Assembly: GCF_016865365.1 (NCBI RefSeq) | Contig: NZ_AP024469.1 | Location: 1,603,001-1,667,000 of the forward strand | Direction: 5' to 3' | Source: Geobacter sp. SVR | Lineage (GTDB): Bacteria > Desulfobacterota > Desulfuromonadia > Geobacterales > Pseudopelobacteraceae | DNA length: 64,000 bases | Notes under the pieces: generated by a model | Databases searched by the model: none | Told to the model about the DNA's origin: nothing | The model's input: only the letters and a program-made list of their open reading frames with translations | Position numbers and translations under genes: made by a program | In this document: positions 35,191 through 42,545 of the stretch, one piece after another | Position numbering within the stretch: the first letter of the stretch is position 1 | Layout of the letters: every line of letters begins with the position of its first letter

Positions 35191-35375
35191 GTTGGGATCA
35201 TGGCAGGTCTTCTGGCTCGCGATTCGTCCTCCGGGCGCCTTCCCGACCTCATCAGTCAGTGGCATCTTGCCCTTTGTCATCGCTTACAGCGGCGGGTCCG
35301 CGGGGGATTTACACCCCTCTTCCCTATCAAGCCCTTGCGGGCGCCGTGATCCGATATTCGATTGTCATATTTTCG
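35191..35375 (-). ncRNA. Cobalamin riboswitch, anaerobic ribonucleotide reductase operon
   Basis: The minus strand shows AGGGAAGAGGGGTGTA, GCCGCTGTAAGCGATGA, GCAAGATGCCACTG, GGGAAGGCGCCCGGAGGA and GCGAGCCAGAAGACCTGCC, all hallmarks of the cobalamin aptamer. It is highly similar to the one at 31755-31934. It would lower expression of the B12-independent NrdDG when cobalamin is present, presumably because a B12-dependent class II enzyme exists elsewhere (inference). Confidence 0.93.
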
Positions 35376-35395
35376 CAACAAGATATTGCGTCCGT

Positions 35396-35425
35396 CGTAT
35401 AGCACGGTGCCATATTGTGTGTCAA
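35396..35425 (-). promoter_or_regulatory. Promoter of the nrdDG riboswitch transcript
   Basis: Minus-strand TTGACA (35425-35420), an 18-base spacer and TATACG (35401-35396), about 20 bases before the aptamer. Confidence 0.65.
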
Positions 35426-35458
35426 TGGCTTTTCTTTTTGCACGGCCGGAAGCGGACA

Positions 35459-36373
35459 TCACGGCAATGGAAACGTGCCGGCCGCCTGGGCAAGCAGGTA
35501 ATACTCATCCACTTCCTGGATGAGAAAATCGACAAACGCCCGGTTGGCCCGGGAAAGGGTGGTGTTCTTTTTCCAGGCTATGGAGAGATCGAGAAAGAGC
35601 GGCGGATCGCAGGAGATCGCCGCAACCTCCGCATCCCGAGCAACCACCATTTTGAGGAAAAAGGCCAGGCCCAGTTCCTCCCTGACCAGACTTCTGACCA
35701 GGGAAAACAGGTTCGATTCCGCCACCGTAACGGGAGAGAGCCCTTCCCGGGCTGCCAGTTCGTCGATCATCTCCCGCAGGTGATATCCTTCCTCGAACTG
35801 GATCAACGGTTCCCCCAGCAGCTCGGCCAGCGGCATCTTTTTCCGCCCGGCCCAGGCATGGCTGCGATGGACGCAGGCCACAACCTCCTCCCGCACCATG
35901 TGGTGGGAATCGAGCCCCTCCGGCACTGCTCCGGCCACCACTCCCATGTCGATCTCTCCCGACTCGATCCTGCGCTGGATGTTCCAGGCGCTGTCGCCGT
36001 GAACGGACAGGTGCAGGGCCGGATAACGCCGCTTGAAGGCGGAGATTATCCCGGGAAAGAAAAAACTGCTCAGCATCGGGGTCAGGCCGACCCGCACCTC
36101 CCCCTTGAACAGTCCCCGCAGGTCGTCGATCTCCTGCCGTGCCTTTGCCACCCCCTGGCGTATCTCCCGCGCGTGCCGCGCCAGCACCTCCCCCTCGGCG
36201 GTCAGGGTAATCTTCCGGTCCCGCCGGTTGAAGAGCACCACGTCCAGGTCCTCTTCCAGCTTTTTGATGGCAATGCTGAGGGCCGGCTGGGCAATGTGCA
36301 ACTTTTCCGCCGCACCGGTAAAGCTCCCGGAATCGGCCACTTCCAGAAAAAACCGTAACTGTCGCAGATCCAT
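35459..36373 (-). CDS. LysR-family transcriptional regulator
   Basis: A 304-residue LysR protein. The N-terminal winged helix reads MDLRQLRFFLEVADSGSFTG, with AAEKLHIAQPALSIAIKKLE as the recognition region. The C-terminal two-lobed effector domain starts near residue 90 (GEVRVGLTPMLSS). The start at 36373 has GGAGG; a longer frame to 36784 runs into the divergent gene and is rejected. It is divergent from a cysteine desulfurase gene across an AT-rich 108-base gap holding a large dyad, so it probably regulates that operon. Confidence 0.9.
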   Translation of the reverse strand: MDLRQLRFFLEVADSGSFTGAAEKLHIAQPALSIAIKKLEEDLDVVLFNRRDRKITLTAEGEVLARHAREIRQGVAKARQEIDDLRGLFKGEVRVGLTPMLSSFFFPGIISAFKRRYPALHLSVHGDSAWNIQRRIESGEIDMGVVAGAVPEGLDSHHMVREEVVACVHRSHAWAGRKKMPLAELLGEPLIQFEEGYHLREMIDELAAREGLSPVTVAESNLFSLVRSLVREELGLAFFLKMVVARDAEVAAISCDPPLFLDLSIAWKKNTTLSRANRAFVDFLIQEVDEYYLLAQAAGTFPLP

Positions 36374-36387
36374 GTCAGCCTCCGTTT

Positions 36388-36441
36388 GTGTATATATAAA
36401 ATATATAACGACGATAAAAACAATATATTTTTTATATACAC
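36388..36441. promoter_or_regulatory. Large AT-rich inverted repeat between lysR and the cysteine desulfurase gene
   Basis: GTGTATATATAAAATATAT (36388-36406) and ATATATTTTTTATATACAC (36423-36441) are 19-base arms matching at 18 positions, 16 bases apart. It is centred in the divergent promoter region, a likely LysR binding site. The composition is far more AT-rich than the surroundings. Confidence 0.6.
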
Positions 36442-36481
36442 TTTGGTGTTCTATAGTTGGAAAAAACACCGGGAGCGGGAT

Positions 36482-37615
36482 ATGGCGATCTATCTGGACT
36501 GCAATGCAACCACGCCGCTGGAACCGTCCGTCATTGCGGTGATGCGGCGTTTTTTCGAAAAGGACTTCGGCAATGCCGCCAGCCCGATCCACGACCACGG
36601 GGCTTTTGCGCGGAGTGCCGTCGAACATGCCCGAGGCCAGATCGCGGAGGTGGTAAGGGCGCGGCGCGACGAGGTGATCTTCACCAGCGGGGCCACGGAG
36701 AGCAACAATATGGCCATCCTGGGACTGGCGGAGACCGGCAGGCAAAGCGGGCGGCGCCATGTGCTGACCACTGCCATCGAACATAAGGCGGTGCTGGAAC
36801 CTTTCGAGGAGCTGGCGCGGCTCGGTTTCGAAGTGGAGATCCTGCCGGTGCAGGCGGACGGGCGCTTCGAGCCGCAGCGCCTGGCGGATGCGCTGCGCCC
36901 GGACACGCTGCTCGTTTCGACCATGCAGGTAAACAACGAGACCGGGGTGCTGCAGCCCCTGGCGGAAACAGCGGATATCCTAGGGGGCCACGAGGCCTGG
37001 TGGCATGTGGACGCGGCCCAGGGATTCGGCAAGGAGATCGACCAACTCCGCCATCCCCGCCTGGACCTGATCGCCGTCAGCGGGCACAAGATCTACGGTC
37101 CCAAGGGGATCGGCGCCCTGATCGCCCGCAAACGGGATAACCGGCTGCCTCCCCTGCAGCCCCTCATGTTCGGCGGCGGTCAGGAGCAGGGGCTGCGGCC
37201 CGGGACCCTGGCGGTCCCGCTGATAGCCGGGTTCGGCGAAGCAGTCCGGTTGGCGCTCAGGGACCGGGACGCTCGCCGGGAGAAATGCCGGGCATTCCGG
37301 GCCGAGACTCTGGCGGCCCTGGCCCGGCTCGGCGCGGAGCAGAACGGCGACGAGGCCTGCACGCTCCCTCATGCGGTCAATGTCTCCCTGCCCGGCATCG
37401 GCTCGGATCGCGCCATCCATGCCCTGAAAGAGGTCATAGCGATATCGAGCACCTCGGCCTGCACCTCCCATACGCGCACGCCCAGCCATGTCCTGGCGGC
37501 AATGGAGCGCTCTCCGGAGCAGGTGGAATGTTCGATCCGGCTCTCCTGGTGCCATATGACCCCGGAGGTGGACTGGGACAACGTTGTAGATATCCTCGAA
37601 GCTTTACGGAGATAG
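36482..37615 (+). CDS. Cysteine desulfurase (NifS/IscS/DndA-like)
   Basis: A 377-residue PLP enzyme that takes sulfur from cysteine to form a persulfide. It begins MAIYLDCNATTPLEP, has TSGATESNN (near 70), VDAAQG (near 180) and the PLP-lysine segment SGHKIYGPKGIG (near 200). The mobile-loop catalytic cysteine is in SSTSACTSHTRTPSHVL (near 325-340), a loop wording close to DndA-type desulfurases. No dndBCDE or IscU genes are adjacent; two small proteins of unknown family follow instead. The start has GGGAGCGGGAT ahead. Confidence 0.9.
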   Translation: MAIYLDCNATTPLEPSVIAVMRRFFEKDFGNAASPIHDHGAFARSAVEHARGQIAEVVRARRDEVIFTSGATESNNMAILGLAETGRQSGRRHVLTTAIEHKAVLEPFEELARLGFEVEILPVQADGRFEPQRLADALRPDTLLVSTMQVNNETGVLQPLAETADILGGHEAWWHVDAAQGFGKEIDQLRHPRLDLIAVSGHKIYGPKGIGALIARKRDNRLPPLQPLMFGGGQEQGLRPGTLAVPLIAGFGEAVRLALRDRDARREKCRAFRAETLAALARLGAEQNGDEACTLPHAVNVSLPGIGSDRAIHALKEVIAISSTSACTSHTRTPSHVLAAMERSPEQVECSIRLSWCHMTPEVDWDNVVDILEALRR

Positions 37616-37629
37616 GAAAGGAGCGGACC

Positions 37630-37890
37630 ATGGATCAGGTCTTTCAGGAACTTGAAGCGGCCACGATCGAGCAGTACGAACAGCAGGACCTGCCGCAATG
37701 GCTGGCGGACCCGGTACTGGCGGTTGCCAGGAACCCGGAGGCCTATCAGGGCAAGGAGTATCTGGTGGAGATCCTGCTTGCCCAGGTGCGGGAGTATGAC
37801 GTGTATGCCGAGGCCGGTTGCTGCAAGTGGGCCTACGATCACGAGGACATCAAAAGGACCCTGCGCTGGCTGGAGGAGGAGCGGACATGA
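37630..37890 (+). CDS. Small acidic protein A linked to the cysteine desulfurase
   Basis: An 86-residue acidic protein starting MDQVFQELEAATIEQYEQQ after GGAAAGGAG. Its centre, EILLAQVREYDVYAEAGCCKWAY, contains a CC pair. It aligns by eye with the next gene (ILVEQVALYDTYGQTGYLGMGV), so the two are tandem paralogues. It starts 14 bases after the desulfurase stop. No family recognised; a sulfur acceptor or an IscX-like modulator would be conceivable from context only. Confidence 0.75.
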   Translation: MDQVFQELEAATIEQYEQQDLPQWLADPVLAVARNPEAYQGKEYLVEILLAQVREYDVYAEAGCCKWAYDHEDIKRTLRWLEEERT

Positions 37891-38138
37891 CCGTATTCGA
37901 CAGGTTGCGGGCCGCCACCGAGGCGGCCCAAAGCGAGCAGGACCTTCCCGACGGTCTGGCAGAGCAGATCTTCCGGATCATCGAGAACCGGCACGATTTC
38001 CATGGCAGAGAGGCCGACCTGGCCATACTCGTGGAACAGGTGGCGCTGTACGATACCTACGGCCAGACCGGCTATCTCGGCATGGGGGTCAATAATGCCA
38101 TCCTGGAAAATGCGCTGAAAAGGCTGACCGGGAACTGA
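37887..38138 (+). CDS. Small protein B, paralogue of protein A
   Basis: An 83-residue protein that overlaps protein A by ATGA. It shares the pattern D-L-P-x-x-L-A/L, a middle helix VEQVALYDTYGQTGY and a C-terminal helix NNAILENALKRL, but lacks the CC pair. The two paralogues may form a heterodimer (inference). A strong hairpin overlaps its stop codon. Confidence 0.75.
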   Translation: MTVFDRLRAATEAAQSEQDLPDGLAEQIFRIIENRHDFHGREADLAILVEQVALYDTYGQTGYLGMGVNNAILENALKRLTGN

Positions 38139-38164
38139 CGGACCGTCATGGGGCGGTCCGTCAG
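38135..38164 (+). terminator. Hairpin at the end of the desulfurase operon
   Basis: CTGACGGACCG pairs perfectly with CGGTCCGTCAG around eight bases. The stem includes the stop codon of protein B. No T-run follows, so it may act as a 3' stabiliser or Rho-assisted end. Confidence 0.55.
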
Positions 38165-38197
38165 GGATGATGCCGATATCCTTCCATCCCCGCACCG

Positions 38198-38677
38198 CTA
38201 TTTCACGGTCGCATTCTTGATCAGGAAGAAAATCCCTCGTTTGTTGTCGCTCGCCAAGGTCAGGGTGCCTGAAACCGTGACCAGGTCTTCCTGCCATTTC
38301 ACCGGTTCAGAGGTAAAGACCTCCACCACCTCGTTGGGGGCTCCGGGAGGGCAGAAGGCGCAGGTAGGGGCGCGCTTGCTCAGGATGAAATGGGTGAATT
38401 TCTCCTTGGCCTCCAGGGGCAGCATGAAGCCGCTGATCACGGTCTGCCTGCCGTTCATGGCCTTGACCTCCGGGGTATAGGCGATGCCGTAGGAAAAATC
38501 CTGATTCCGCCTGAGCTTGCATTGGGCGAAATGTTTCCAGATCTGGTCCTCCGACTGCATCTGGCGGGGTCCCGGTGGCAAGGGCACCGGATCGCCGGAG
38601 CGGGAAAAACGGGCATCGGGCGGGGTAAAACCGCAGGCCAGCGCTACCATCAGGATGCAGAACACAATGCGTATCAT
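38198..38677 (-). CDS. DUF3299 secreted protein of the zinc-type operon
   Basis: A 159-residue exported protein with a signal peptide (residues 1-16, VALACG, possibly a lipoprotein). It carries the DUF3299 pattern: ISGFMLPLE near 82, then RAPTCAFCPPGAPNEVVEV near 103-121 with a CxxC pair. In Pseudomonas aeruginosa a DUF3299 protein is encoded with a MacB-like ATPase and FtsX permease in a zinc-responsive operon (PA4063-PA4066); the same trio is seen here. The start has GGAGG. Confidence 0.82.
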   Translation of the reverse strand: MIRIVFCILMVALACGFTPPDARFSRSGDPVPLPPGPRQMQSEDQIWKHFAQCKLRRNQDFSYGIAYTPEVKAMNGRQTVISGFMLPLEAKEKFTHFILSKRAPTCAFCPPGAPNEVVEVFTSEPVKWQEDLVTVSGTLTLASDNKRGIFFLIKNATVK

Positions 38678-38686
38678 AGGGCCTCC

Positions 38687-39958
38687 TCAGCGTTGTACCA
38701 ATGTCTTGAAAATGTCGATCCGGTAGACCTGCACCGCCGGCAACAGGGCCGCGGCAGCGCCCACCACCAGGCACAGGGGGAGCAGCCAGGCCTCCTCGGC
38801 CAGGAACAGCCGGCCCGTCATGTGCAGGTGTTTGGTGTGCTCCAGCCAGGCGGCGATACCCCCCACCAGCAGATGACCTGCCACGAGCCCGACAGCCGCG
38901 CTGATCAACGAAACGGCCAGGCTCTCGGTCATCATCAGGGCGAACAGTTTTCCCGGTTTGGCGCCGAAACCGCGCATCAGGGCCAGGTCGTAGCGCCGCT
39001 CGTTCATGGCGTTGTACAGCCCGGCAAAAATGCCGAGGCCGGCCAGTGCGATCAGGAACCAGGCAAAGAAGGTGAGCGTTTCCGTGCCGGTCCCCATGAA
39101 CGAGGTCAGGCGCGCCACCTCGAAGGCCGGGCTGGCCGCTTGCATCGAGGTGGTTCCGTTGATCATGCGGGGAAGCTCCGCCGCTGCAAGCGGCGAATTG
39201 TAGGAAACCAGCAGGGAGGTGATTTCACGCTTGCCTTCGTGTTCATCCGCATCGTGGTGGTCGTGGTCGTCGTCATGGTGGTGCGCCTCCTCCGCATGAT
39301 GCTCGTCATGGTCCTCATCGTGGTCTTCGTCGTGGTGATGGTGCTCGTGGATATGCCAGACGCTCTCCAGGCCGGTCAGGATCAGCCGGTCCACTACGGT
39401 GCCGGTCGGTTCGAGGATGCCGGTCACGGTGTAGGGAAACTCCGCATGCACCTCGCCGCCGGAGGTCAGGCCGTGGGAACCGGCAAAGGAGTCGCCGGGC
39501 CTGAGCCCGCTTCTGGCGGCGGCTTCGGCACCCAGCACGGCTTCCATCTCCTTGTGCCAGTAGCGTCCCCCCGGTTTCAGCCTGGCCTGGTAATGACCGG
39601 GATAGGCCGGGGTGGTGCCGACGATGCGGAAGCCGCGGTAGTTGTCCCCCAGAGAGAGGGGAATGGCCTCACTGATGAGCGGGTGTTTGCCCAGCTTTTC
39701 CGCCTCGTCCAGCGGAATGTTGCCGGTGGGAATGTCCAGGTAAAACACGCTGGAAAGGATGAGCTGCATGGGGCTGCCCTTGCCCCCCACCACCAGGTCG
39801 ATCCCTTTCAGGTTGTTGGAAAAATCGGACTGGAGCTGGGCATTAACCAGCAGCAGGACCACGATCATGGCCACGCCGGCGGCAAAGGTGACGATGGTGA
39901 GGGCGGTGCTCAGCGTCTTGTGGCGCAGATAGGCGAAACTCAGGCTCAGATTGTTCAT
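38687..39958 (-). CDS. FtsX/MacB-type ABC permease with histidine-rich periplasmic loop
   Basis: A 423-residue permease with one N-terminal helix (about 18-40), a large periplasmic domain and three C-terminal helices (from about 295), the MacB/LolC topology. Inside the periplasmic domain a stretch near residues 200-245 contains about 18 histidines mixed with Asp/Glu (HHHHDEDHDEDHDEHH), a probable metal-binding loop. It overlaps the upstream ATPase frame by ATGA. With the ATPase and DUF3299 it likely forms a zinc-linked mechanotransmission or lipoprotein-handling complex. Confidence 0.88.
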   Translation of the reverse strand: MNNLSLSFAYLRHKTLSTALTIVTFAAGVAMIVVLLLVNAQLQSDFSNNLKGIDLVVGGKGSPMQLILSSVFYLDIPTGNIPLDEAEKLGKHPLISEAIPLSLGDNYRGFRIVGTTPAYPGHYQARLKPGGRYWHKEMEAVLGAEAAARSGLRPGDSFAGSHGLTSGGEVHAEFPYTVTGILEPTGTVVDRLILTGLESVWHIHEHHHHDEDHDEDHDEHHAEEAHHHDDDHDHHDADEHEGKREITSLLVSYNSPLAAAELPRMINGTTSMQAASPAFEVARLTSFMGTGTETLTFFAWFLIALAGLGIFAGLYNAMNERRYDLALMRGFGAKPGKLFALMMTESLAVSLISAAVGLVAGHLLVGGIAAWLEHTKHLHMTGRLFLAEEAWLLPLCLVVGAAAALLPAVQVYRIDIFKTLVQR

Positions 39959-41442
39959 CGGTCACCTCCGACCATGATCTGTTTGTGGAAATATTTTTTG
40001 ATGCGCTGGTCGTGGGTGGCGACCACCAGGCTGGCATTGTCGATCGCAGCCAGCTTGAGCAGGAGCCCCATCACGGTTTCGCAGGCCGCGTCGTCCAGGG
40101 CCGAGGTGGGCTCGTCGCCGACAATGATCCGGGGAGCATTGATAACGGCCCGCGCGATTGCCACACGCTGCTGCTGCCCCTGGCTCAATGTCTCGGGTTT
40201 GTCGTCCTTCTTGTCCGCAAGGCCGAGCTGTTCCAGCAGATACAGGGCCTTGGCCCGGTCCTGGGGCAGTCCGGCCGCATAGCGGGCCAGCAGCAGGTTC
40301 TGCATGACCGTCAGGGCACCGGCCATGTGCAGGGTCTGGTAGATGATGCCGATGTTCCTGCCGCGGAACTCGTCCAGGGCCGCTCCCCGCAGGTCGCCGA
40401 AGCTTGTGCCGTCCAGGGTCATTGTTCCGCCGAGCGGGGTCAGCAGGCCCGCCAGGGTGCACAGCAGCGTGGTCTTGCCCGAACCGGACGCCCCGAGGAG
40501 CAGGCAATGCTCTCCGGGAGCAAGCGTGAGCTGCGGCAGTTCCACGACAACCTTGTCTTCGTATCCTGCCTTGAGTTGGGTGATTTCTAACATGGAAACC
40601 TCGTGAGATGATGGGGATGTGGAATGACGGTCGCATCCCGGCGTTTCAGGGATGCCGTTTTTTCCCTTGAGGAAGATCCTGAGCGCGAGCAGGGCGAAAA
40701 ACAGGCCGGCCAGCCCTGCCACGATGACCGGGGCCGTGGGAAGGTCGAGCCTGAACGAGAGGAAAATCCCGGCCATGCTGACCAGCACCCCCACCAGCCA
40801 GCCGGTCACGAGCACCCGGGACGGTTTTCGGAAAAAGAGCCGGCCGATCAGGGCCGGGATAACGAGGAACGAGAAGACCTGCAGGATGCCGGCCATACGT
40901 ACCGATTTCACCAGCACGATGCTGAAGCTGGCAAAGAAGAGCAACTCCGTCGGAAAGCCCCCTTTACCCTCGAAGGATAGGGCATGGAAGCGTTTTCTGA
41001 GCAGGAAATGCAGCAGGCCGACGCAGCCGTACAGGGCCGCGGTGGAGAGGAGTTCATGCGGCGTGACCCACAGGATATTGCCGTTCATGATGGTCTTGAA
41101 CTCCTCCATGCCGTGGGGGCTGCGGTCCAGGATCAGGGTGGCGGCGGAGAAGGAGAAGATGTAGAGCACCCCGATAAAGGCCTCGATGTTCACATGGCGG
41201 GCCGCCGTGCGGGAAAGGGCCAGGACGACCGAGCCGAGCAGGGCGAAAACCAGGGAAAGGAGCAGGCCCCGCTGCTCTCCCACGACAAAGGACAGGGCCA
41301 GGCCGATCCCGATGAACTGGGCCAGGGCCAGGTCAACGAAGATGATGCCCCGCTCCAGGATATGGATGCCGAACCAGGCATGGATCAGGATCAGCAGCAG
41401 GCAGGCCAAAAACGGCCAGATCAGAAAGGTGAGCGCTTCCAT
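39955..41442 (-). CDS. Fused zinc/manganese ABC permease and LolD/MacB-type ATPase
   Basis: A 495-residue open frame. Residues 1-265 are an ABC-3 family permease like ZnuB/TroC (HAWFGIHILERGIIFVDLALAQ), with about eight helices. A 20-residue linker leads to a complete ATPase: Walker A GASGSGKTT, signature LSQGQQQRVA, Walker B IIVGDEPTSALD. The ATPase resembles LolD/MacB partners of FtsX permeases, not ZnuC. An internal ATG at 40593 with ACGAGG ahead could also give a free 212-residue ATPase. Confidence 0.87.
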   Translation of the reverse strand: MEALTFLIWPFLACLLLILIHAWFGIHILERGIIFVDLALAQFIGIGLALSFVVGEQRGLLLSLVFALLGSVVLALSRTAARHVNIEAFIGVLYIFSFSAATLILDRSPHGMEEFKTIMNGNILWVTPHELLSTAALYGCVGLLHFLLRKRFHALSFEGKGGFPTELLFFASFSIVLVKSVRMAGILQVFSFLVIPALIGRLFFRKPSRVLVTGWLVGVLVSMAGIFLSFRLDLPTAPVIVAGLAGLFFALLALRIFLKGKNGIPETPGCDRHSTSPSSHEVSMLEITQLKAGYEDKVVVELPQLTLAPGEHCLLLGASGSGKTTLLCTLAGLLTPLGGTMTLDGTSFGDLRGAALDEFRGRNIGIIYQTLHMAGALTVMQNLLLARYAAGLPQDRAKALYLLEQLGLADKKDDKPETLSQGQQQRVAIARAVINAPRIIVGDEPTSALDDAACETVMGLLLKLAAIDNASLVVATHDQRIKKYFHKQIMVGGDR

Positions 41443-41537
41443 CGGTTCTCCTTCGCGCGCTGCAACGGCGTGACATGACTTTTCAGGACCTCCGGGGCCG
41501 CCGATGCCCCGGAGGTTTGTCGTGAATGGCCGGTCCG

Positions 41538-42425
41538 TTACCGCAGGGCCGCCAGCACCGTATCCATGAAGGCGAACCAGGTGTCGCTCCCCTTCACGGC
41601 ACCCACATCCTGGGGCAGCACGATCACCTTTACCCCTGTTTTGGCGGACAGGGCCTCGGCTTCCTTCAGGCCGTAGGAAGGGGTGACCAGAATGCCGTCC
41701 GGTTTGCTGCTCCGCATGTCGCTGACCAGCTTTTCGATATGGGCCGCCGAGGGGGGAATGCCCGGTTTCGGCTCCACATATGCCGCAATCCCGAAGCCGT
41801 AGTCCGCTGCCAGGTACTCGAAGTAATGGTGATAGGCCACGTAGCGCTTCCCTTTCAGGTCAGGGCGGTTCCACTGTTTGCGTTTTTCCTCGAACCTGGC
41901 GGCAAAGGCCTTGAAATTGGAGCGGTACGCCTCCGCATTGGCCCGGTCCAGGCCGGCCAGGACGGTGGTCATGCCCTCCGCCACGCGCAGCACATTGACG
42001 GGAGAAAAGTTGTAATGGGGGTTGCCGAGCGGATGGATGTCCCCCATGCTCCGCTCCACCACCGCATGCTTTTCGATCACGTTGACGAACCGGGAGCAGT
42101 CCAGGTTGCCCGGCCGGCCCGGCATGATCAGCGGATTCCGGGATTGTTCGATAATGATGGGAAGATAGCCGATCTCCAGGTCCAGCCCCTGGTACATGAC
42201 AATATCGGCCCTGCGGGCGGCCAGGATCATGCTCGGTTTTGCCTCCAGAAAGTGCGGGTCCTGGCTGGGTTTGACCAGGGTGGTGACCGCGACCTTGTTC
42301 CCGCCGATCTCCTGTGCCAGGCTGCCGATCCAGGGCAGGGTGGCGACCACGTTGAGCTTGGCAAAGGCGGGGGAGGCCAGTGTCAGTGACAGCAGGACGG
42401 TGAATGCAAGCATTGTGTTTCGCAT
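41538..42425 (-). CDS. Zinc/manganese ABC transporter substrate-binding protein (ZnuA-like)
   Basis: A 295-residue cluster-9 binding protein. The signal peptide ends near ASPAFA. Metal-ligand segments are DPHFLEAKPS (near 57), GDIHPLGNPHYNFSP (near 130) and VAYHHYFEYLAADYG (near 195). There is no His-rich acidic loop, so zinc versus manganese is open, though the operon looks zinc-like. The ATG at 42425 follows AAGGAG; the longer frame from 42464 is rejected. Confidence 0.9.
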   Translation of the reverse strand: MRNTMLAFTVLLSLTLASPAFAKLNVVATLPWIGSLAQEIGGNKVAVTTLVKPSQDPHFLEAKPSMILAARRADIVMYQGLDLEIGYLPIIIEQSRNPLIMPGRPGNLDCSRFVNVIEKHAVVERSMGDIHPLGNPHYNFSPVNVLRVAEGMTTVLAGLDRANAEAYRSNFKAFAARFEEKRKQWNRPDLKGKRYVAYHHYFEYLAADYGFGIAAYVEPKPGIPPSAAHIEKLVSDMRSSKPDGILVTPSYGLKEAEALSAKTGVKVIVLPQDVGAVKGSDTWFAFMDTVLAALR

Positions 42426-42450
42426 GGTGTATCTCCTTGAAAAGCCTTTA

Positions 42451-42515
42451 ACCACGGAGGACACGGAGTAGGATCAAAACAAGGTCTGCCCGGTTTTCTC
42501 CGTGTCCTCCGTGGT
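42451..42515. repeat. CCACGGAGGACACGGAG inverted repeat
   Basis: ACCACGGAGGACACGGAG (42451-42468) and its exact complement (42498-42515) form an 18-bp perfect stem with a 29-base loop, between the porin and ZnuA-like genes of one operon. It is the complete form of a word seen singly or imperfectly at 34832 and 43949-44075. Confidence 0.75.
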
Positions 42516-42545
42516 AAATCGCCTTTGATTCTTTCGTTAGAACCG

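Larger units (their letters stand above)
34807..35458. other. Leader region of nrdD-nrdG
   Basis: 652 bases between the LysR gene and nrdD, both minus strand. From upstream to downstream it holds a promoter (35425-35396), a cobalamin riboswitch, a terminator, a GCGGAT-rich degenerate repeat (about 34858-34952) and one CCACAGAGGACACAGAG repeat arm (34832-34848). Small frames here show no conserved protein. Confidence 0.8.

Noticed and set aside
36482-37615. Phosphorothioate DNA modification (Dnd) system
   Set aside because: Only the desulfurase loop resembles DndA; no dndB-E or restriction genes are nearby.
39955-40593. Annotating the ATPase as a separate gene from the permease
   Set aside because: The frame is continuous from 41442 with no stop, so the fusion is reported; the internal start is noted instead.
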